DNA from: Paludibacteraceae bacterium | GTDB taxonomy: Bacteria; Bacteroidota; Bacteroidia; Bacteroidales; Paludibacteraceae | NCBI GenBank assembly: GCA_017448985.1 | Contig: JAFSKL010000009.1 | Location: 124,001-188,000 of the forward strand | Length of the DNA: 64,000 nucleotides | Direction: 5' to 3' | In this document: piece by piece, positions 1-9,263 of the stretch | Position numbering within the stretch: position 1 is the first letter of the stretch | Layout of the letters: each line of letters opens with the position of its first letter | Made by a program: the position numbers and the translations under genes | Notes under the pieces: model-generated | Database searches by the model: none | What the model was told of the DNA's origin: nothing | What the model saw: the letters and a program-made list of their open reading frames with translations, nothing else

Positions 1-621
1 GATGAAGCGTTGTACGGCCTCACTATTGGTCTCTGCTACAACATTATTGCCAAAACGGAGAGAGAGGAGGGCGAGTTCCTGATTGATCTCTTTGAGGCGC
101 TCTTTCTTGTCCTCCGGCAGGTTTGCGCCGTTGTCGGCAAAGTTTTTGTAGGTCTCGGTCAACAGTCTCATCTGCTCGGCATTGAGACCGAGTTGGTCAC
201 GCTGGTCATAGACGAACTTCACGCGTTGGAACAGTTTGTCATTGAGAATGATACCGTCACCCAGTTCGCTGAGCATAGGAGAAACGGTTTCTGCGATGAG
301 GTTCATGTCATCGTTGCCATCGGCTTCGAGCACATTGAAGAAGACGCCGACCACACGGTCGAGCAAGAGTCCCGAACGGTCGAGCGCCACGATGGTGTTT
401 TCAAATGTCGGTTCCGCTTCGTTATTCACAATGGCATCCACTTCTGCTTTCTGCTCCTCGATAGCGGCATCAAAAGCAGGGAGATAGTGCCCTAATTGGA
501 TTTGGTCAAATGCCGGAACACCAAAAGGCGTGTTCGGCTGGTCGAGTAACGGATTGTTGTCCGCGCGGTTGCAAGCTAACAGTGTCATTGCAATTGCACC
601 TAAAAAAAGTGATTTTTTCAT
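1..621 (-). CDS. M3-family peptidase (peptidyl-dipeptidase Dcp-like) lipoprotein, 3' end outside window
   Basis: The visible 207 residues begin MKKSLFLGAIAMTLLACNR, a lipoprotein signal with lipobox Cys17. What follows (PLLDQPNTPFGVPAFDQI, then LGHYLPAFDAAIEEQ and EPTFENTIVALDRSG) matches the N-terminal helical domain of M3 oligopeptidases of the Dcp/PrlC type, zinc enzymes that cleave short peptides. The HExxH zinc site would lie beyond the left edge and is not seen. The gene is last in a minus-strand series, 8 nt after the AsmA-like gene, so probably in the ileS operon. The lipobox suggests anchoring in the envelope. Confidence 0.85.
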   Translation of the reverse strand, partial: MKKSLFLGAIAMTLLACNRADNNPLLDQPNTPFGVPAFDQIQLGHYLPAFDAAIEEQKAEVDAIVNNEAEPTFENTIVALDRSGLLLDRVVGVFFNVLEADGNDDMNLIAETVSPMLSELGDGIILNDKLFQRVKFVYDQRDQLGLNAEQMRLLTETYKNFADNGANLPEDKKERLKEINQELALLSLRFGNNVVAETNSEAVQRFI

Positions 622-629
622 AAGTTTAA

Positions 630-3600
630 CTATTTGATTCGTACATTTTTCTCCATCGATTGCTTGATTCGTTCCCGCAATTCAAGCGATTGTGTATCGA
701 CTTTCTGATACCAGTGCGGGCGGAAGTCCTGTGCAAACTTGCACTTGGCCAGCTTGATTTGGAGGTTATCCATCGTACCGCTGACATTGACGCCCAAATA
801 AATAGGACTGAGCACATTGATATCGTAGTCGAAGGTCATGTTGGTGTTATGCCTACCTCCGAGGGCCACCATGTAATTATCCATCTGTACGCAGAGCGGA
901 TAGACATCAATCTCGTTCTTGTATATGGTCATCTCGGCGTTGATGGAGTCGATGCGGTTCTCGGTCTTCTTGTTGAACATTAGCAGTGTGGCGATCTTGT
1001 CAAATGTCTCGCCGTCCAGCACGACCAGATCTTTTCCGGTAAGTGAAGCCGCTCCGCGGAGTGTGCTCATCTTTGGTTGGTATTGGCTGTTGAGATAGGT
1101 CTCTGCGGCCAAGTGGAATTGCGCGGCACCTTTGAAACTGCTGAGCATCGGAACCATTTGTTCGAGGTTAGGAATCATCGTGAGCAGTTCGTCTATATCC
1201 ACGTCTATCATATGGTAGTCCAAACCGAGGTACAAGTGGTTGCGTCGCGGTGTGCGGTACATACCCGTCAGTTGCAGTTTGGCTGCGCGGCATACAAAAC
1301 CGACTTCGTCGAGGATGAGTGTACCGTTTTGCACATAGAGACCGCCCTTCAGGTCTTTGGCTGTCTGGTTGAAGATCTCCACTTCGCGCATATGCGTATT
1401 GAGCGCCAAGTTGACGTCTGTCGGCACCAAGAACGGATCGGATTCTTCTTTCGGCTGTTGGCTGTTGGCTGTTGGCTGTTGGCTTTCGGGAGTGGCTTCT
1501 TCCTCACTACCGCTATCGGCGCTGAACCAGGCAAGGAGCTGGTTGGCGTCACAGTGGTCGGAAACGATATCCAATTCGCCTTCAAGGTCGGCTTCGTGGC
1601 GGAACCATTTACCGATATGGCGCACATTACCTTTGAGGTTAAGGTCGGAATTGCCCAACTCGATGCGGGAGTTATCGATGCTCATCTCACGATTCGAGTA
1701 GTTGAAATCGATAGACGGTATCACGACGGCTTCCGGCAGTCGTTCCGGCATTCGCAGTTCACCGTTTTTGAGGTTCACTTTGAGTCTCGGGTTCCATTGC
1801 AGAAGAACGTTCTCGCCTTTGCTGTCATAGCGAGCACTCATCTCAAGATCCAGTTTCTCCGTTTGTGCGGACAGTTCTTCACCCATTTGCACGTCGGCAT
1901 CTTTAGTATTGAGTTTGGCGCGCAGGCGCGGAGCCGATTTGTCTTTGCGACCGCCGCTGAGGGCTGCCTCGAGTTTGGAGGATTTGAGGTCAGCGGATAT
2001 GTTCTTGAAGAAGCCGGTTAGGGCTTTGCTGTCCAAGTTAGCCTCAAGGACAGGCATGACGGTGGTATCCTTGGTGTTATACTCGGCGTAGGCCGTGAGC
2101 TTCGGAGCATTGATGCTGGCTGCCATGGAGTCCATCGCTACCTCTATCGGATCGTTCGATTGCAGTCCAACGGCGGCATAGAGAACCGGATCTTTGGAGA
2201 GCACATTGCCGGATTCGAGACTGATCTTGGATGCTTTGAGTCCGGCTAAGAGCGGTGTGGCCATGCTGAAATCGACTTGGTCGGTCTGCAAGTCGATACG
2301 CGCCCAATTGACTTTCGGCTTCGAGGGCTTGGCGTTAGGCATCTGTATCTTGGCGCGTGTCTTGGGCAGGTCGGCTACCATCGAATCCATTTCAAAATGA
2401 ATGTTGGTGAGGTTCAAGTCGGCGCTTATTTTGCCCTTGTTGAGTTTCATCTCCGTAAGGTCAGCGAGTCGGATGCGCGCGTTAGCCGTTCCCTTGGTAC
2501 GACCTTTCAGCGTCATATCTTTCGGCAAGAAATACGCGAAGTCCGGCAGGTTGGCATCCAGCGTCATCTGGAGATCCAAGAGCATGTCGTTGAGCAAGTC
2601 GTTGACCTGTCCCTGCGCACTCATCTGGCTCTGTTTGGTCTTGGCAGAAAGGCTATTGACGGTAACATCCGAAGACTGTCCTTCGTTGAGGTTGAGAAGC
2701 GCATTCGCGTCCAATTGCAGGTCACGAAGCGTGTAAGGCAGGGGTTTGTAACTGCCGTTACCGTCTTTGAGGGTCAGATGGGCATTTACCAGCGGCATCT
2801 GTGTCTCGCTGTAGGTACCTTTGACATCGGCATCCAGTTGCACTTCGCCATCCACATCGATGTCTTTAAGACCGGAAGTGAACTTGGCCGGTACAAGGGC
2901 CAGCAGCGGTTTGATTTGCCATTTGCCCGTTTCCAGTTTGGCGTCCAAGTCGATGGAGTCATGCAACGTCACGTCTCCTTCGAGTCGCAGGTCGAAATCG
3001 TTGATGGCGAGTCGGGCTCCATCGAAGAAGAAATGCATGGAGTCGAGGTTCATGGCCATCGGCGCAATGAGTTCAAGATGAAGACTGTCGGCATAGGTCT
3101 CGTTCTTAAGGCTGGCGCAGACATCTTGTGCGTCCAAAGCAATGAGCATGTCGTCCCAGTTCTCGGCGCGTGCGCTCAGTTCAGTCTCGCCCAAGGATGC
3201 CTCAATCGTATCTTTGCGGTCAACAAAGGTGATAGCGTTCGCTTTGATGCGTAAACCGTCCACGCGCAATTCGTCGAAAGGCAGGGAGAAGGCGGTAGTG
3301 TCTTCTTCGGTCGTGTCCGGCGAGGTGACGAAGACATCCGTGAGGTTGGTGGTTCCGTCCGGCGCGATATAGAAGTTGACGCTGGCGTTATCAAGCAGGG
3401 CTTCGATGACATGCAAATTGTCATGGAAGAGAAACTCATTGACATCCACGGTAGCCGTGAGGCGTTTGGCCGCTACGACGGTGTCGTTCTGTGCACCTTC
3501 AACGGGATTGATGAGCAGCAGTCCGTCGGCTCGCAGTCCAAAACGCGGGAAGGTTGAGAAGAAGGTCAGATCGACTTCTCCTATCTCGTGTTCGCAGGTT

Positions 3601-3743
3601 ATAAACTTAGCCGCAGCATCCCGTGCGATAGGCGTGAGACGATCCGGCGTAAAGACGAGGTAGATGGCGATGCAAGCTACGATGACCACTGTCAGCACGA
3701 GACCGCAAAGGGTCCAACCGAAAATTTTAAGTGCGCGTTTCAT
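630..3743 (-). CDS. AsmA-like envelope protein
   Basis: 1037 residues with one N-terminal membrane helix (about 7-32) followed by a long repetitive beta-rich periplasmic region. The start (KRALKIFGWTLCGLVLTVV, then FTPDRLTPIARDAAAKFI) and the C-terminal part are typical of the AsmA/TamB-like superfamily, thought to bridge the envelope and affect lipid or outer-membrane protein transport. Residues about 752-764 (reading SQQPTANSQQP) are encoded by a 7-nt tandem array and sit in a charged linker, so they look like an insertion and not part of the fold. It starts 5 nt after the small lipoprotein gene. Confidence 0.75.
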   Translation of the reverse strand: MKRALKIFGWTLCGLVLTVVIVACIAIYLVFTPDRLTPIARDAAAKFITCEHEIGEVDLTFFSTFPRFGLRADGLLLINPVEGAQNDTVVAAKRLTATVDVNEFLFHDNLHVIEALLDNASVNFYIAPDGTTNLTDVFVTSPDTTEEDTTAFSLPFDELRVDGLRIKANAITFVDRKDTIEASLGETELSARAENWDDMLIALDAQDVCASLKNETYADSLHLELIAPMAMNLDSMHFFFDGARLAINDFDLRLEGDVTLHDSIDLDAKLETGKWQIKPLLALVPAKFTSGLKDIDVDGEVQLDADVKGTYSETQMPLVNAHLTLKDGNGSYKPLPYTLRDLQLDANALLNLNEGQSSDVTVNSLSAKTKQSQMSAQGQVNDLLNDMLLDLQMTLDANLPDFAYFLPKDMTLKGRTKGTANARIRLADLTEMKLNKGKISADLNLTNIHFEMDSMVADLPKTRAKIQMPNAKPSKPKVNWARIDLQTDQVDFSMATPLLAGLKASKISLESGNVLSKDPVLYAAVGLQSNDPIEVAMDSMAASINAPKLTAYAEYNTKDTTVMPVLEANLDSKALTGFFKNISADLKSSKLEAALSGGRKDKSAPRLRAKLNTKDADVQMGEELSAQTEKLDLEMSARYDSKGENVLLQWNPRLKVNLKNGELRMPERLPEAVVIPSIDFNYSNREMSIDNSRIELGNSDLNLKGNVRHIGKWFRHEADLEGELDIVSDHCDANQLLAWFSADSGSEEEATPESQQPTANSQQPKEESDPFLVPTDVNLALNTHMREVEIFNQTAKDLKGGLYVQNGTLILDEVGFVCRAAKLQLTGMYRTPRRNHLYLGLDYHMIDVDIDELLTMIPNLEQMVPMLSSFKGAAQFHLAAETYLNSQYQPKMSTLRGAASLTGKDLVVLDGETFDKIATLLMFNKKTENRIDSINAEMTIYKNEIDVYPLCVQMDNYMVALGGRHNTNMTFDYDINVLSPIYLGVNVSGTMDNLQIKLAKCKFAQDFRPHWYQKVDTQSLELRERIKQSMEKNVRIK
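1452..1487 (-). repeat. In-frame 7-nt tandem array in the AsmA-like gene
   Basis: About five units of AGCCAAC (gene sense), translated as a Ser/Gln/Pro/Thr/Asn linker. It is the same unit family as the arrays in murI and upstream of adk. Confidence 0.9.
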
Positions 3744-3748
3744 AGAAA

Positions 3749-4180
3749 TTATTTTTTAGTTTCTACGACTTTCGTGAAAGTGAACTTGATCGATTTATGG
3801 TCTTTCTCATAGTAGGATAAGTCGGTGTCCGTCAGGAGCGTTACCACATAGATCTTGGGTATCTCGGCTCCGCCGTTGTCCATGAGGTGAATCTCGGTCA
3901 GGTTGCCGTTTTTCTCAAATTTGTACTTGAACCAACCGTTTCCGTGGAATACCAGATCCTCTTCAAACACGTCATCCGCTTCGTCCCATTCGCGACCATA
4001 GAGATAGCCCGTTTCTTCGGAGTTCTCCGTCGTGAAGCGGACATAATGCATGGTTTTGTTTTCCTGCCACAATCCCTGCAAGTCAGACAACTGGAACTCA
4101 GTAGGTTTGTTGAAGAGATTACACCCCGCTAATGCTATGCCTAACCAGGCCAGCAAAAGAAATTTGTTGATATTTTTCAT
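3749..4180 (-). CDS. Small lipoprotein of unknown function
   Basis: 143 residues with a clear lipoprotein signal (lipobox ending at Cys20, LAGC). The rest is beta-rich and resembles a small lipocalin-like fold: an early LQGLW and strand-like segments ending in KFTFTKVVE. No catalytic motif is visible. Its ATG overlaps the ileS stop codon (ATGA), which implies translational coupling to isoleucyl-tRNA synthetase. The AsmA-like gene follows after 5 nt. The lipocalin-like label is a guess from pattern; the lipoprotein call is firm. Confidence 0.7.
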   Translation of the reverse strand: MKNINKFLLLAWLGIALAGCNLFNKPTEFQLSDLQGLWQENKTMHYVRFTTENSEETGYLYGREWDEADDVFEEDLVFHGNGWFKYKFEKNGNLTEIHLMDNGGAEIPKIYVVTLLTDTDLSYYEKDHKSIKFTFTKVVETKK

Positions 4181-7100
4181 ACTTTTTCGATTTTAATTTT
4201 CACGTTATAGCTGTCCATTTCCAATGTAGAAGTGAGACCGCCTTCTGCTGTGAGATTGCTGTCGCTGTGAGAAGTGAGATTTAAACTCGTGGCCAGGACT
4301 TGCGAAGCGATATAGTCGCCGCAATGAAGTACAGCGTTGTGGATCTCCGGACGATCTTCGAGGGTGATGGCGATGCGGTCTGTGATCTCGAGACCGGAGG
4401 ACTTGCGGAGGTTCTGGATACGGTTGATGAGTTCGCGCGCGATACCTTCTTCTATCAGTTCGTCCGTCAGTTCGATATCCAGAGCGATGGTAAGAATGCC
4501 GTTGTTGGCGACGAGCCATCCCGGCATGTCTTCGGTCACTATCTCGACATCTTCGGGGATGAGGGTGTAATAAACCCCTTCTTGCTCCCCCACAAGGGGG
4601 AGAGAAATAGTAAATGAGCCTTCTTGCTCCATTTGAACAATATCGTCTTGCTCCATGGCCGCAATAGCTGCCGCTACGGCTTTCATGTTAGCGCCCACTT
4701 TCTTGCCGAGCACTTTGAACTGCGGTTTGATTTTCTTGACGAGACGAATCTCCGATTGTTCGGCGGGTACAATGACCAGTTCCTTGACATTCACTTCCGA
4801 TTTGATGAGGTCGGCGACATGCAACAGGGCGTCTGTGGTCTCTTTGTCCGGCGTCGGAATAACTGCTTTTTGCAGCGGTTGGCGCACGTTCTTCTCTGCG
4901 CGTTTGCGGAGCGAGAGGATCATCGATGTGGCTTGTTGAGCAAGGTACATCTGGCGCTCGAGTTTGGTGTCGATGAGCGCTTCGTCCGCTTGCGGCCAAG
5001 AGCTGAGGTGTACGGTCTCGCCGGTAAGGTCGCGGTAGAGGCGGTCGGCATAGAACGGAGCGTTGGGTGCCATGAGTTGTGCGATCGTCTTGAGACAAGT
5101 GTAGAGCGTTTCGTAGGCCGCTTGCTTGTCGGCGTTCATCTCTCCACCCCAGAAGCGTTTGCGGTTGAGACGTACGTACCAGTTGGAGAGATCATCCTGT
5201 GCGAAGTCACTTATCGCACGACCCGCTTTGGTGGGTTCGTAGGCTTCGTAGGCCTCGGTGACCTCTTTGACGAGCGAGTTCAGTTTGGAGAGTATCCAAC
5301 GGTCGATCTCGGTACGACCTTGTACTGACGTTGGCTTTGACTGTCGGTTGACCGTCGGTTGACCGTCGGTGCTGATAGCAGGTTGCCAACTGTCCACGTT
5401 TGCGTACAGAGCAAAGAAGCTGTAGGTATTGTAGAGGGTGCCGAAGAACTTGCGGCGGATCTCATCTACTCCTTCGGGATCGAACTTGAGGTTCTCCCAG
5501 GGCGCGGAGTTGGTGAGCATGTACCAGCGCACGGCGTCGGCGCCGAAAGTGTCGAGTGCTCCGAAAGGATCGACGGCGTTGCCGAGGCGTTTGGACATCT
5601 TGTTGCCGGCTTTGTCGAGGACGAGGCCGTTGGAGATGACGTTTTTGTATGCCACGGTGCCTTCAATCATGGTGTGGATAGCATGCAAAGTGAAGAACCA
5701 GCCACGTGTCTGGTCCACACCTTCGCTGATAAAATCAGCGGTACGCGGCGCGTCGGCATTCTCGAAGGGATAGTGGTTCTGTGCGTAAGGCATGGCGCCG
5801 GAGTCGAACCACACATCGATGAGGTCGAGTTCGCGCTTCATGGGTTTGCCGGAAGGCGAGACGAGAATGACGGCGTCCACATAAGGACGATGGAGATCAA
5901 TCACGGACGGGTCGTAGTTGGTTTTGCTATAGTCGCCGACGATATGTTTGGGCCATGGGTTTGCGGACATGAATCCCGCTTTAACGGACTTGTCGATCTC
6001 TGCGAAGAGTTCTGCGATAGAACCGATACAAATCTCTTCGCTGCCGTCTTCGGTACGCCAAATGGGTAGAGGTGTTCCCCAGTAGCGGCTGCGGCTCAAG
6101 TTCCAGTCGTTGAGGTTGTTGAGCCATTGTCCAAAGCGTCCCGTTCCGGTCGATTCGGGCTGCCAGTTGATGGTTTGGTTGAGGGCGATCATCTCGTCGC
6201 GGGCCTTGGTGGATTGGATGAACCACGAGTCGAGCGGATAGTAGATGACGGGTTTGTCCGTGCGCCAGCAATGCGGGTAAGAGTGGACGTGTTTCTCCGT
6301 TTTGAGGAGTCGTCCGTCGGCTTTCATCTCGAGACAGAGATGGAGGTCGAGCGTCTCATCTTTGTCCGTCAAGTTCGGGTCGTAGGCGTTCTTGACGAAT
6401 CGACCGGCGTACTTGCCGTAGAGTTCGGTGTTGACATTCGTTTTGACCCAATCGGGGTCGAGATCTTCGATGCGCCAATATTTGCCGGTGAAGTCCACCA
6501 TGGGTCGCGGGCCGTAGTTCCTGGTCTGCATGTACAAGCCCGGGACTCCTGCGGCGTCACCCACTTTCTTATCGTCCGCACCGAATGTGGGAGCTATGTG
6601 CACGATACCGGTACCGTCCTCGGTGGTGACATAGTCACCAGGGATAACGCGATAGGCGCCCGGTCCGGGATTAACCCACGGGAAAAGCGGATCGTATTCG
6701 AGGCCGACGAGGTCCGCACCTTTGTATCGGGCCACGATCTCCGCGTTCTCGAAATAGGCCGAGAGGCGGGCTTCCGCGAGGATGATATGTTCGTCTTTCA
6801 GGTTGTCGTTTTCATCTTTGAGTTGCACCTCGACATAGTCGATCTTCGGTCCGACGCAGAGGGCGGTGTTGGAAGGCAGCGTCCAAGGCGTGGTGGTCCA
6901 GGCAATGATGTAACGGCCATCTTTGAGGTGGAACTTGGCTGTGCAGGTGAGGTCCTTGACATCGCGGTAACAACCGGGTTGGTTGAGTTCGTGCGAGCTG
7001 AGGCCTGTTCCCGCGGCGGGCGAGTAGGGCTGAATGGTATAACCCTTGTAGAGGTAGCCTTTTTTGTAGAGCTCTTTAAGCAGGTACCAGAGGGTTTCGA

Positions 7101-7569
7101 TGTACTTGTTGTCGTAGGTGATATAGGGGTTTTCGAGGTCCACCCAATAGCCCATTTGCTTGGTAAGGTTGGTCCACTCGCGCGTGTATTTCATTACTTC
7201 GCGCCGGCAGGCTGCGTTGTACTCGTCCACGGAAATCTTCTTGCCGATATCCTCTTTGGTGATGCCGAGCATTTTCTCTACGCCCAGTTCAACGGGCAGG
7301 CCGTGGGTGTCCCAACCGGCTTTTCGGCGGACTTGGAACCCTTGCATGGTCTTGAAGCGACAGAAAGTGTCCTTGATGGTTCGCGCCATGACATGGTGAA
7401 TACCCGGCATTCCGTTGGCCGAAGGAGGTCCTTCGAAGAACAAAAACTGAGGATGTCCCTCGCGTGTAGAGATACTTTTTTCAAAGAGGTGTTCGTCCTC
7501 CCACTGCGCCAAAACCTCACGGCTAAGCGCAGGTAAATCCAATCTTTTGTATTCGTTAAAATGCTTCAT
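4177..7569 (-). CDS. ileS: Isoleucyl-tRNA synthetase
   Basis: 1130-residue class I aminoacyl-tRNA synthetase that charges tRNA-Ile in the cytoplasm. The HIGH-type motif is PPSANGMPGIHH (residues 48-59) and the KMSKR signature is near residue 656; the long editing and anticodon domains are present. An upstream in-frame ATG would add 19 residues, but MKHFNEYKRLDLPALSREV is the conserved family start and lies just downstream of the promoter. Residues about 732-743 (STDGQPTVNRQS) come from an 11-nt tandem array inserted between the catalytic core and the anticodon-binding domain. It is the first gene of a probable four-gene operon. Confidence 0.97.
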   Translation of the reverse strand: MKHFNEYKRLDLPALSREVLAQWEDEHLFEKSISTREGHPQFLFFEGPPSANGMPGIHHVMARTIKDTFCRFKTMQGFQVRRKAGWDTHGLPVELGVEKMLGITKEDIGKKISVDEYNAACRREVMKYTREWTNLTKQMGYWVDLENPYITYDNKYIETLWYLLKELYKKGYLYKGYTIQPYSPAAGTGLSSHELNQPGCYRDVKDLTCTAKFHLKDGRYIIAWTTTPWTLPSNTALCVGPKIDYVEVQLKDENDNLKDEHIILAEARLSAYFENAEIVARYKGADLVGLEYDPLFPWVNPGPGAYRVIPGDYVTTEDGTGIVHIAPTFGADDKKVGDAAGVPGLYMQTRNYGPRPMVDFTGKYWRIEDLDPDWVKTNVNTELYGKYAGRFVKNAYDPNLTDKDETLDLHLCLEMKADGRLLKTEKHVHSYPHCWRTDKPVIYYPLDSWFIQSTKARDEMIALNQTINWQPESTGTGRFGQWLNNLNDWNLSRSRYWGTPLPIWRTEDGSEEICIGSIAELFAEIDKSVKAGFMSANPWPKHIVGDYSKTNYDPSVIDLHRPYVDAVILVSPSGKPMKRELDLIDVWFDSGAMPYAQNHYPFENADAPRTADFISEGVDQTRGWFFTLHAIHTMIEGTVAYKNVISNGLVLDKAGNKMSKRLGNAVDPFGALDTFGADAVRWYMLTNSAPWENLKFDPEGVDEIRRKFFGTLYNTYSFFALYANVDSWQPAISTDGQPTVNRQSKPTSVQGRTEIDRWILSKLNSLVKEVTEAYEAYEPTKAGRAISDFAQDDLSNWYVRLNRKRFWGGEMNADKQAAYETLYTCLKTIAQLMAPNAPFYADRLYRDLTGETVHLSSWPQADEALIDTKLERQMYLAQQATSMILSLRKRAEKNVRQPLQKAVIPTPDKETTDALLHVADLIKSEVNVKELVIVPAEQSEIRLVKKIKPQFKVLGKKVGANMKAVAAAIAAMEQDDIVQMEQEGSFTISLPLVGEQEGVYYTLIPEDVEIVTEDMPGWLVANNGILTIALDIELTDELIEEGIARELINRIQNLRKSSGLEITDRIAITLEDRPEIHNAVLHCGDYIASQVLATSLNLTSHSDSNLTAEGGLTSTLEMDSYNVKIKIEKV
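5339..5371 (-). repeat. In-frame 11-nt tandem array in ileS
   Basis: Three units of the type GGTCAACCGAC (gene sense). The downstream edge CGACAGTCAAAGCCAA is identical to the edge of the 11-nt array between yidD and trmD. Confidence 0.85.
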
Positions 7570-7595
7570 TGAGTGTTTTAAAATTATTTTGCGTG

Positions 7596-7626
7596 CAAAA
7601 TTACAAAAATATTTTGATATGTGCAA
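7596..7626 (-). promoter_or_regulatory. ileS operon promoter sharing its upstream box with a divergent promoter
   Basis: The minus strand has TAATTTTG (7603-7596) preceded by TTGCACATATCAA (7626-7614). The same 13-bp box serves the divergent CPBP gene. Confidence 0.8.
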
Positions 7627-7643
7627 ATTTTTTTGTACTTTTG
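7614..7643 (+). promoter_or_regulatory. Promoter of the CPBP protease gene
   Basis: TTGATATGTGCAA (7614-7626), a 9-nt gap, then TACTTTTG (7636-7643). It is divergent from the ileS promoter and shares its upstream box. Confidence 0.8.
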
Positions 7644-7664
7644 CAGTCGATATTGAAAAAAGTT

Positions 7665-8540
7665 ATGAAAAATCGTTTTGTGCAAATACTGATTTGGTTG
7701 GGCATCATGTCGGTGTTGACGATGCTCGGAATGGGTCTTTGGCTGGTGTTTAGCGGAGGCAGTCAAACGACCGAATCGTTGAAATGGCTGCAGTTGTGTC
7801 AGACGCTCGGGACATTCCTTTTTCCGCCCATTATTTGTGCGTGGATTTGGGACGAAAACCGGAAGCCTTTTCGGTGGTTAAAGATGGATCAAAAGGTGAA
7901 TTGGAAGAGTATCGTTTGGGCGATTGGAATTATGGTTTTGGCGATACCGGCCATTAACCTGTTGGCAGATCTGAACAGTCGCGTCGATTTGCCTGAAAGT
8001 CTCGATTTCATCGAACAAATTTTCCGTCGTCAAGAGGATGCTGCAGCGGGTTTGACAGAGCGATTCTTGAAGGCAGACAATGGGTGGGGACTGCTGATTA
8101 ATATAGGACTTTTGGCGTTTCTTCCGGCTTTGTCAGAGGAGCTTTCTTTCAGGGGAACATTACAACAGATTTTGGGACGAAATCAGGTAAAAGAAAGCAG
8201 AGTGCATATTGCTATTTGGGTGACTGCTTTTGTGTTCTCTGCGATACATCTTCAGTTCTACGGATTTGTGCCCCGAATGCTGATGGGTGCGTTGTTCGGA
8301 TATGTGTTTGTGTGGAGCGGGAGTCTTTGGGTTCCAATTGTGATGCATTTTACGAATAACGGTTTGGCGGTACTGTTTTATTATTTGTTCGATACGAACG
8401 ATGCCAGTAAAAGTTATGCCGACACGATAGGTGCCGGCACAACCTGGTGGTTAGGAGTGATCAGTCTATTGATAGTGATCGCTCTTGTTATTACATTTCC
8501 GGATCGACGAGAATACGTCCGCAGAACTCGCACACAATAA
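7665..8540 (+). CDS. CPBP-family intramembrane glutamic protease
   Basis: 291-residue multi-pass membrane protein of the CPBP (CAAX protease/Abi) family. The three family motifs are visible: EELSFRG (EExxxR, from about residue 158), a FxxxH segment (FVFSAIHLQF), and HFTNNG (HxxxN, His227). The proposed role is intramembrane proteolysis, often maturation of peptides or prenylated-type substrates; the substrate here is unknown. The start at 7665 (MKNRFVQILIWLG) was chosen because the upstream in-frame Met lies before the predicted transcription start. Its last 50 nt overlap the convergent zinc-ribbon gene. Confidence 0.88.
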   Translation: MKNRFVQILIWLGIMSVLTMLGMGLWLVFSGGSQTTESLKWLQLCQTLGTFLFPPIICAWIWDENRKPFRWLKMDQKVNWKSIVWAIGIMVLAIPAINLLADLNSRVDLPESLDFIEQIFRRQEDAAAGLTERFLKADNGWGLLINIGLLAFLPALSEELSFRGTLQQILGRNQVKESRVHIAIWVTAFVFSAIHLQFYGFVPRMLMGALFGYVFVWSGSLWVPIVMHFTNNGLAVLFYYLFDTNDASKSYADTIGAGTTWWLGVISLLIVIALVITFPDRREYVRRTRTQ

Positions 8541-9225
8541 TTTTCTTGCGTGTACGAATATCCAACTGGCGTTGAGCAGGTATCTTGGCGTGGCAACCAC
8601 CGCAGGAGTCACGCTCCACTTTGACAACGGCTAAGCCGTTGCGTGCGTTTTTGCGGATACGTTTGAAGGCGGTGAGCAGACGCTCTTCCACTTTCTTCTC
8701 CAATTCGCCTGCGCGGAGTACCAATGCCTCAGTTTCCGACTTGGTCTCGGCAAGAATCTGGTCGAGTTCCGAGCGTTTCTGGTTCAAGTCCACTGTGCGC
8801 TCCTCGATGTCCTTAACGGTTTTGGCTTTCTCAGCCATGCGTGCCTCGAGTTCAGCGGTGAAGTGCTTGATTTTGCGTTGGGAAGCTTCGATTTCCAGTT
8901 CCTGATACTCAATCTCTTTGTTGAGGTTGTCGAACTCACGGTTGTTGCGTACGACATTCTGTTGCTCTTTGTAACGGGAGATGGAGGCGTTCGCGTTTTC
9001 AGTACGCACACGGTGGTCGGAGATCTGGGTCTCGCACTCTTTGATTTCGTTCTCGATATTGGTCAGACGGGTCTTGAGACCTTCCACTTCGTCGGCCATG
9101 TCCTTCACTTCCTGCGGCAACTCACCGGCTAAGGTACGCAAGTTGTCGATTTTGGTGTCCACTTGTTGGAGTTCATAGAGGATTTTGAGTTTGTCCTCTA
9201 CGGTAAGTTCTTTTGTTCTAGCCAT
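8491..9225 (-). CDS. Coiled-coil protein with C-terminal zinc ribbon (C4-type)
   Basis: 244 residues: a long antiparallel coiled coil (about 15-185) followed by a four-cysteine zinc ribbon with C208/C211 (CGGCH) and C232/C235 (CEFCG). This architecture is the widespread zf-RING_7/YbgI-neighbour family, often called a nucleic-acid-binding protein, with no settled function. In Bacteroidetes it is commonly next to the Nif3-like gene, as here (38 nt upstream), which supports a functional link. The 3' end overlaps the convergent CPBP protease gene by 50 nt. Confidence 0.85.
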   Translation of the reverse strand: MARTKELTVEDKLKILYELQQVDTKIDNLRTLAGELPQEVKDMADEVEGLKTRLTNIENEIKECETQISDHRVRTENANASISRYKEQQNVVRNNREFDNLNKEIEYQELEIEASQRKIKHFTAELEARMAEKAKTVKDIEERTVDLNQKRSELDQILAETKSETEALVLRAGELEKKVEERLLTAFKRIRKNARNGLAVVKVERDSCGGCHAKIPAQRQLDIRTRKKIIVCEFCGRILVDPEM

Positions 9226-9263
9226 ATAGCGTTCGGCAATCGGATCGCAAAGATCCTTACCCC

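Noticed and set aside
6127..7536. Plus-strand 469-residue frame inside ileS
   Set aside because: Lies wholly within a clear isoleucyl-tRNA synthetase and reads as a composition-driven antisense frame.
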